64,000 bases of DNA from Raphanus sativus (Eukaryota; Streptophyta; Magnoliopsida; Brassicales; Brassicaceae), in assembly GCF_000801105.2 (NCBI RefSeq), contig NC_079515.1, positions 18,623,407 to 18,687,406 of the forward strand. Reading direction: 5' to 3'. The position numbers and the translations under genes were made by a program. Below the pieces are notes generated by a model. That model worked only from the letters and a program-made list of their open reading frames with translations. It ran no database searches and was not told the origin of the DNA. This document shows, one piece after another, positions 59,209 through 64,000 of the stretch. Every line of letters begins with the position of its first letter. Positions within the stretch are counted from its first letter, which is position 1.

Positions 59209-59610
59209 TATAAATAAAATCATATATTTACAAATTTATATTCAAGTAGTATTAACTTTGTTTCTAGCTTAGCCGAAGGAACATCAAATCGAAGACGTTA
59301 GGATCTCGATTCTCGATTTTCATCATGCGAAACAGTTTCTTTGGATTGTCATATTATTTGTGAATGGTTGTTTGTTAATGATTGTGTTAAGAAAAATTTA
59401 TATTTAATTGATTGCATAGAGTATCAAAATATAGTAAATTTATTGGTTACCTAGATTATAGGAAGTAGTAGTTTTAATTTTAATTAAATAAGGAAAATAC
59501 AATAAATACTTAATATTAGATTTATTAATTAATTCAGTGGCACAGACCTGTAAATATTGTGCAAGTTTAAGGGTTACTCTTAATTTGTACTTCAGTTTTA
59601 ATATATTAGA
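58807..59610. repeat. 402-bp tandem duplication of a Helitron end
   Basis: 58807-59208 and 59209-59610 are nearly identical, with only about three differences noticed. Each unit includes the Helitron 5' terminus. The twin minus-strand 60-codon frames are a product of the duplication and not genes. Confidence 0.95.
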
Positions 59611-59998
59611 TATGAATATCATTATTTGTCAGTAAATTTGTTAGGATGACGGATATTTGCGTAGGAGGTTTAAGGGTTTGTTACTAATTGGTAATGGATA
59701 AAGAATATTATTTGGTTTATTGATTAACAACATATTTTCGAAACATAATATTTTTATTAGAGTTCAACAAATCTTCGGATTTGGTGGTTTTATATTTTGA
59801 GTTTGAAATTTGAATATTTTGCGTGTGAATTTTTTCTTTCAGTTAAAAAAAATCTCATATAATTAAATAACGGTTTTAAGATTTTGGATCTAATTGGTTG
59901 TAAAAATACTATTGGTTCATTATTCAAAGTAAACACAAAATAAAAATAGGATTTAGGGTTTCATTAGGTAGTATTAAAGTTCTTCACATATCAACTAA
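59611..59998. other. Unassigned AT-rich DNA
   Basis: No gene or transposon end recognised. Confidence 0.5.
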
Positions 59999-60006
59999 TC
60001 TGTAAT

Positions 60007-60212
60007 CAGAGCCGGTCTTGACCAGAAGCAGGTCAAGCACTTGCTTCTAGCCGCCAATTATTAAGTAATAATCCGGCCACATTTGTCAAAAAAGTTCCTT
60101 TAGCATATTTGGTAAATGCATTATTACTAGTTTAATGAGGTCACAAGTTCAAACCCAGGCGGCCACATTATTTTTATGGCTTCTAGCCTCCATAGTTATA
60201 GGACCGGCTCTG
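60007..60212. mobile_element. hAT-type MITE
   Basis: The ends are CAGAGCCGGTC and, reversed, CAGAGCCGGTCC. A perfect 8-bp TCTGTAAT flanks it (59999-60006 and 60213-60220). 206 bp and non-coding, with GGCGGCCACATT and GGCCACATTTGTC motifs in opposite halves. Confidence 0.92.
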
Positions 60213-60220
60213 TCTGTAAT

Positions 60221-60711
60221 ATATTAAGTGATGGATATTTTGTTCTACTATATACCTTGAGAATTTGGGCAATGTTGGTTAGGAAAATATTGGATTTGAA
60301 ACTATATATAATATATTTCAAAATCAAATCGTTGAGTTTGTTTGATTTAAAAATATACAGTTGCAAAATGGAGATAAGAAGCTATTATTGTTTTTATTTA
60401 AAAGGCACATATTATTTCTTGGATGATTCACTAATTAGCTTGCAAATGGATTCTATAACACGTGGACAGATTGTTTCTATTTTTAAGCGGCTAATATAAA
60501 TTAAATAATAATTTATAGTTTTATATATATGGAGATAATATGTAAAGTTACTAAATACATGTTTTTATGCAGCTACTATTATGGATTTGTTATTTGTTGA
60601 ATCGTGAGTGTTGATGGAGACTTTTATTAGTTACAAAGGCCTAGAGGCTGAAGGGGTTTGAGATTATATTATAGTTAACAAATTTATCATGTTATTTTCT
60701 GTGACATCTAT
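60221..60711. other. Unassigned AT-rich DNA
   Basis: No gene. The 107-codon plus-strand frame at 60176-60499 overlaps the MITE end and lacks recognisable features. Confidence 0.5.
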
Positions 60712-61345
60712 TCAAGTTTGAGGTGGTCTGGGTAACCAGACCGGAATAAAACAACTAAAGTAGCATAACGATCTATGAAAAATACGAGCAGTCCTAGCTA
60801 ATGAGTCGGCTATCACATTTTCTTTTCTTGGTACGTAGCAGATCTTGAAGTCTGAGTAGCACATCTTGATCGTTTGAATCATCTCCAATTCAGTTGAGAA
60901 GCTTGGCCATGCTTGTGGTTCCGTCAACATTGTAATCAGGTCTTTGCAGTCTGTACCAATTCTCTAACAATCTGAGTGTTGCAACATTGTTTCCATAGCC
61001 CATTTCACAGCTTCCAATTCCGAGTGTAGAGCTGATTCCTTCCTCCTTAAGTTTCTTGTCCCCAGTAGCTGGATTTTCTCCATGTTATCTTTCCAAACCC
61101 ATCCGAGTTCACTGAACTGATCCGTAGAAGTCTATGAACCATCTATCATGCATATATCACCCAAGTTTAAAACTTGAGGCTCTTGAATAGCTTGGGGCAT
61201 GTTCATATTCTCTCTAGCATTATGTCAAGCTTGGCATTCACTCTCTGCATGTCTTACTAGATCACCTGGATCCCTGTCTATTCCCCTGAATAACTTATCA
61301 TTGCGAGTCTTCCATATGTATCAGCAGATAATCCATGGATATGGG
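60712..61345 (-). pseudogene. LINE ORF2 C-terminal RNase H fragment
   Basis: Minus-strand remnant of a plant LINE. 60930-60712 encodes WPSFSTELEMIQTIKMCYSD, FKICYVPRKENVIADSLART and FIPVWLPRPPQT up to the stop at 60712. Upstream, out-of-frame or stop-containing pieces read WKTRNDKLFRGIDRDP, DLVRHAESECQA, LGWVWKDN, and ALHSELEAVKWAM followed by LQHSDC. Those correspond to the RT-to-RNase H linker and the start of the RNase H domain. Several stops make it non-functional, and the reverse transcriptase itself is missing, as expected for a 5'-truncated insertion. Confidence 0.85.
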
Positions 61346-61504
61346 TCTTTATCATGTTATTAATAAATACAATAATGAATTAAAATTAATTTGGGGGTAT
61401 AGGGGTTCGTTTGTATCTGAATATATACATCTAAAAATGTAACCATACAAATGTACAAACTCGTATATTTTAATAATTAAAAATTCCACCATACATATAT
61501 TGTT

Positions 61505-63147
61505 GGGAAAATTGTCAATAGAGAACAAAAAAACAAAGGTGTTGTCCATTTGGTATAAATCCTTTTTTTGTCCAATTTTTCTTTTTTTACCCTTTGTATT
61601 TCTGAAAACTAACGAAATAAATAGTTTTGTGAATCAAAAAAATATTAAAAATACAAACAATTAATAAAACATCTATATACACAAGCTGGTATTTTTTTTT
61701 CTTCAAAAAGTTGATAAATAAAAATTTGAAAATACGTTCTACTAAAGGTAGAATGTGCATTCTACGGAAAATGGTATAGTAGAAAACGATTTCTAATAAA
61801 CACGTTCATCTACTATTTTTAGAACATACATTCTACTATTTACTAAATTTCTAAATAAATGGAATGCGCATTCTACTAATCCTAAAGCTATCTATTTTTC
61901 GTCCGGATGCATCTTCTACTTTTATTAGGTACTCTAAATTTCGCGGAATGTGTTTTCTAAAGTGTACTCTTATGTCTACTAAAAGTAGAAAGAGTGTTCT
62001 GGATTTTTGTCAATCTTCTAAACTTTTAGAAGGCGCATTCTACGGATAAGATTACCTCATTTTTCCGAAAATTAATGAAAGTTTCAGTTAAGAAAATATT
62101 CTAAAAATCTCTTAAAAATATTCTAACTTCCTAAAACGTGTTATTTTCGATTTTACTTGTCAAAAAATTTTAAAAAATGATTTTCCCTTGTCTTCTTCAT
62201 TAATCTATGGTTTTTCCATAGTTTTTCTTTTGATTTTTTTTCATAAATTCTCGTTCTATATAAATACATATCTATACAACATGTGGTGTTTTGAAATTAC
62301 GTGCAATTTTCTGTAATTTTTTTATTTTTATTTTTATAAAGTTCACAATTTTATTTTTATTAAAAACATTTTTAAAAGTTTTATTTTTATTAAAAAGTTT
62401 GATAAAATTAAAAAGGTTACAAACATTTTAAACTTTTTATAAAAATAAAACTTTGTAAAATATTTTTAATAATTTTATTTAACGTTTTTATTAAAAACAA
62501 TTTGTAAATTATTTTTATTTTTCAAAGTTTATTTTTAAAAAAAAATTAAAAGTTTTATTTTATTTTCCCCTTTTAAAACGTTTTAATTGAATTTTTTAAA
62601 ATTATTTTAGTTTAATGTGTTTAATAAAAACTTTAAACAAACTTTATAAAATTTGTGAACTTTATAAAAATAAAAATAAAACTTTACAAAAAGTTTTTGA
62701 TAAAAAGTTTAAACAAACTTTATAGAAATACATTTTTTTATTAAAAAATTTGATAAAATTAAAAAGTTTACATACATTTTAACCTTTTTATAAAAAATAA
62801 AACTTTGCAAACTGTTTTTATTAGGTTGATTTAACGTTTTTTATTAATCAAAATTTGTAAATTATTTTTATTTTTATTTTTATTAAGTTTTACAAAGTTT
62901 ATTTTTATTAAAATTAAAAGTTTTTATTTTTATTTTCATTTTTCCCTTTTTAAACGTTTTAAATTTTTTTTTTAAGTCGACAAAAAAAAAAAAATTTAAA
63001 TTCTATTAGTTTAATGTATTTAATTAGATTAATCAAGGGTTAGTTTTGGGATTATGAAAAAAAATTATACTAAAAGACAACTAAATGATAGTTTTATACT
63101 ATAGGGACAACTATGCTGAATTTTCGTTCCGTTTTGGCAATTTTCCC
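61505..63147 (-). mobile_element. Non-autonomous MULE, copy 2 (inverted)
   Basis: The left end is GGGAAAATTGTCAATAG and the reversed right end is GGGAAAATTGCCAAAACGGA. A perfect 9-bp TATATTGTT flanks it (61496-61504 and 63148-63156). The content matches copy 1 (29411-31189) in reverse: a GTAGAATG/CATTCTAC-rich part, then an AT-rich part. No transposase; the 61-codon frame at 61864-62049 is repeat-derived. Confidence 0.92.
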
Positions 63148-63156
63148 TATATTGTT

Positions 63157-64000
63157 TAGTACTGAAGGTTGCACATAATGGAATTATGTTAACGAAACAA
63201 ATTGTCATCGTTAACGAAACAAATTGTCATCGTCTATGGAAACTGATGATACGAATTTAACTGTTAGATTTTTTTTTCTGTACATATTGTTTAGGCTATA
63301 TATTAATACATATAGCCACGATAGGAAATTTAAAGGATAACTACCGTAGATAAATAAACTAAAAGAGTTGAAAATATTCTGCAGAATAATACGTTAGCAT
63401 ATAGGTTTTTAGGAAAATTTAAAAAAGTATTTAATCAAAAGTATAGCCTAAAAGTATATCAGTGGTAGGAAACTGTAAATATTTGTGAAACAGAAGGGCA
63501 CTTCAAAAAGAACATTCTGTTTTAATAGTATTGATATTTGGGTTTATGATTTAGTGATTAGAGTTCAGAGTTTAGTATTTAGAGGTTGGGGTGAATTTGG
63601 ATAAGGTTTTTATCTAGGGGTTGGGTTTGGGATATGTTTAGTATTTAGGTTGTAGATTGGGTTATAATCCTAAATTACTTCGATGGTATGGAAAAGAACA
63701 CTCGATGCTATATATGCCATCAATAAAGATATACGTGTATAGTTTATTCTTTTTTCATTTGGGATATTTCAGGTGCACTTGATCTTATATTCTATTAGCC
63801 ACATTATTCCTTTTCATAAACATTTACCTAGTACCTGTCGAGAGAAATAATAAAAGTGGATACTTTGTGGCACAAACGTTAGAAACTACATTATATCAAA
63901 ATCAATGATATTTATCTAATTTGTATTAGTTTGCAAATAAGCCCTTAAAACAAGAAAAAAAAAAGTTTAAGTTTGAACCCTAGTAAAAAGGAAGATCCAC
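63157..64000. other. Unassigned AT-rich DNA with a Helitron-like 5' end
   Basis: A 22-bp unit, CGTTAACGAAACAAATTGTCAT, is repeated near 63189-63231. A Helitron-like 5' terminus (reversed TCAATACTATTAAAACAGAA) ends at 63534. Degenerate GGTTTA/TTTAGG motifs run from 63540 to 63650. No gene seen. Confidence 0.5.

Overview
This window looks like a repeat-filled stretch of a Brassicaceae (probably Brassica) nuclear chromosome. The grounds are a nuclear copy of plastid rpoC2, TTTAGGG-type telomere-like DNA, the plant tRNA primer sites of the LTR retrotransposons, and Helitron, LINE, MULE and MITE families typical of crucifers. The species cannot be fixed from the sequence. I found no intact host gene, RNA gene or CRISPR array. 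Most of the DNA is AT-rich transposon sequence, and 100 N mark an assembly gap.

Layout. 0-5.7 kb: GA tract, degenerate telomere-like block, plastid-derived psaA and rpoC2 fragments, a Stowaway-like and a Harbinger-like MITE. 6-14.3 kb: a gag-only copia derivative (minus), a small Helitron (plus), a LINE RNase H fragment (minus) and a copia element with a large internal deletion (plus). 17.6-28.7 kb: a three-level nest, in which a Helitron is split by an Athila-type solo LTR, itself split by a Ty3-type gag-protease element carrying an antisense, intron-containing extra gene. 28.7-33.3 kb: a Helitron, a MULE, a foldback element, a copia remnant and a CACTA end. 33.3-46.1 kb: an AT-rich run of Helitron termini in the minus orientation. 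46.1-57.5 kb: a non-coding LTR element whose 3' LTR holds an Athila-type gag-protease element and a Stowaway-like MITE, and whose 5' LTR holds a hAT MITE. 57.9-64 kb: a Helitron with a 402-bp terminal tandem duplication, a hAT MITE, a LINE fragment and a second, inverted MULE.

Most boundaries rest on target-site duplications (TSDs) read directly: GCAAG, GTGGT, GACGT and ATATA for LTR elements; TTTTTTCTT and TATATTGTT for MULEs; CAAGTAAA and TCTGTAAT for hAT MITEs. The two LTRs of element 46126-57462 are mutual empty sites for the elements inserted in them.

The main theme is non-autonomy. Three unrelated LTR elements keep only gag or gag plus protease and lack reverse transcriptase and integrase; the MULEs and Helitrons show no transposase or Rep/helicase. 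They must have depended on proteins supplied in trans. The best candidates for something under-described are the antisense gene with its own TATA-like promoter inside the Ty3-type element, the repeated loss of pol behind gag-protease, and the GAGCGAC/GTCGCTC clusters placed three times in the 49-56 kb element. All comparisons were made by eye; no alignment or database search was run.
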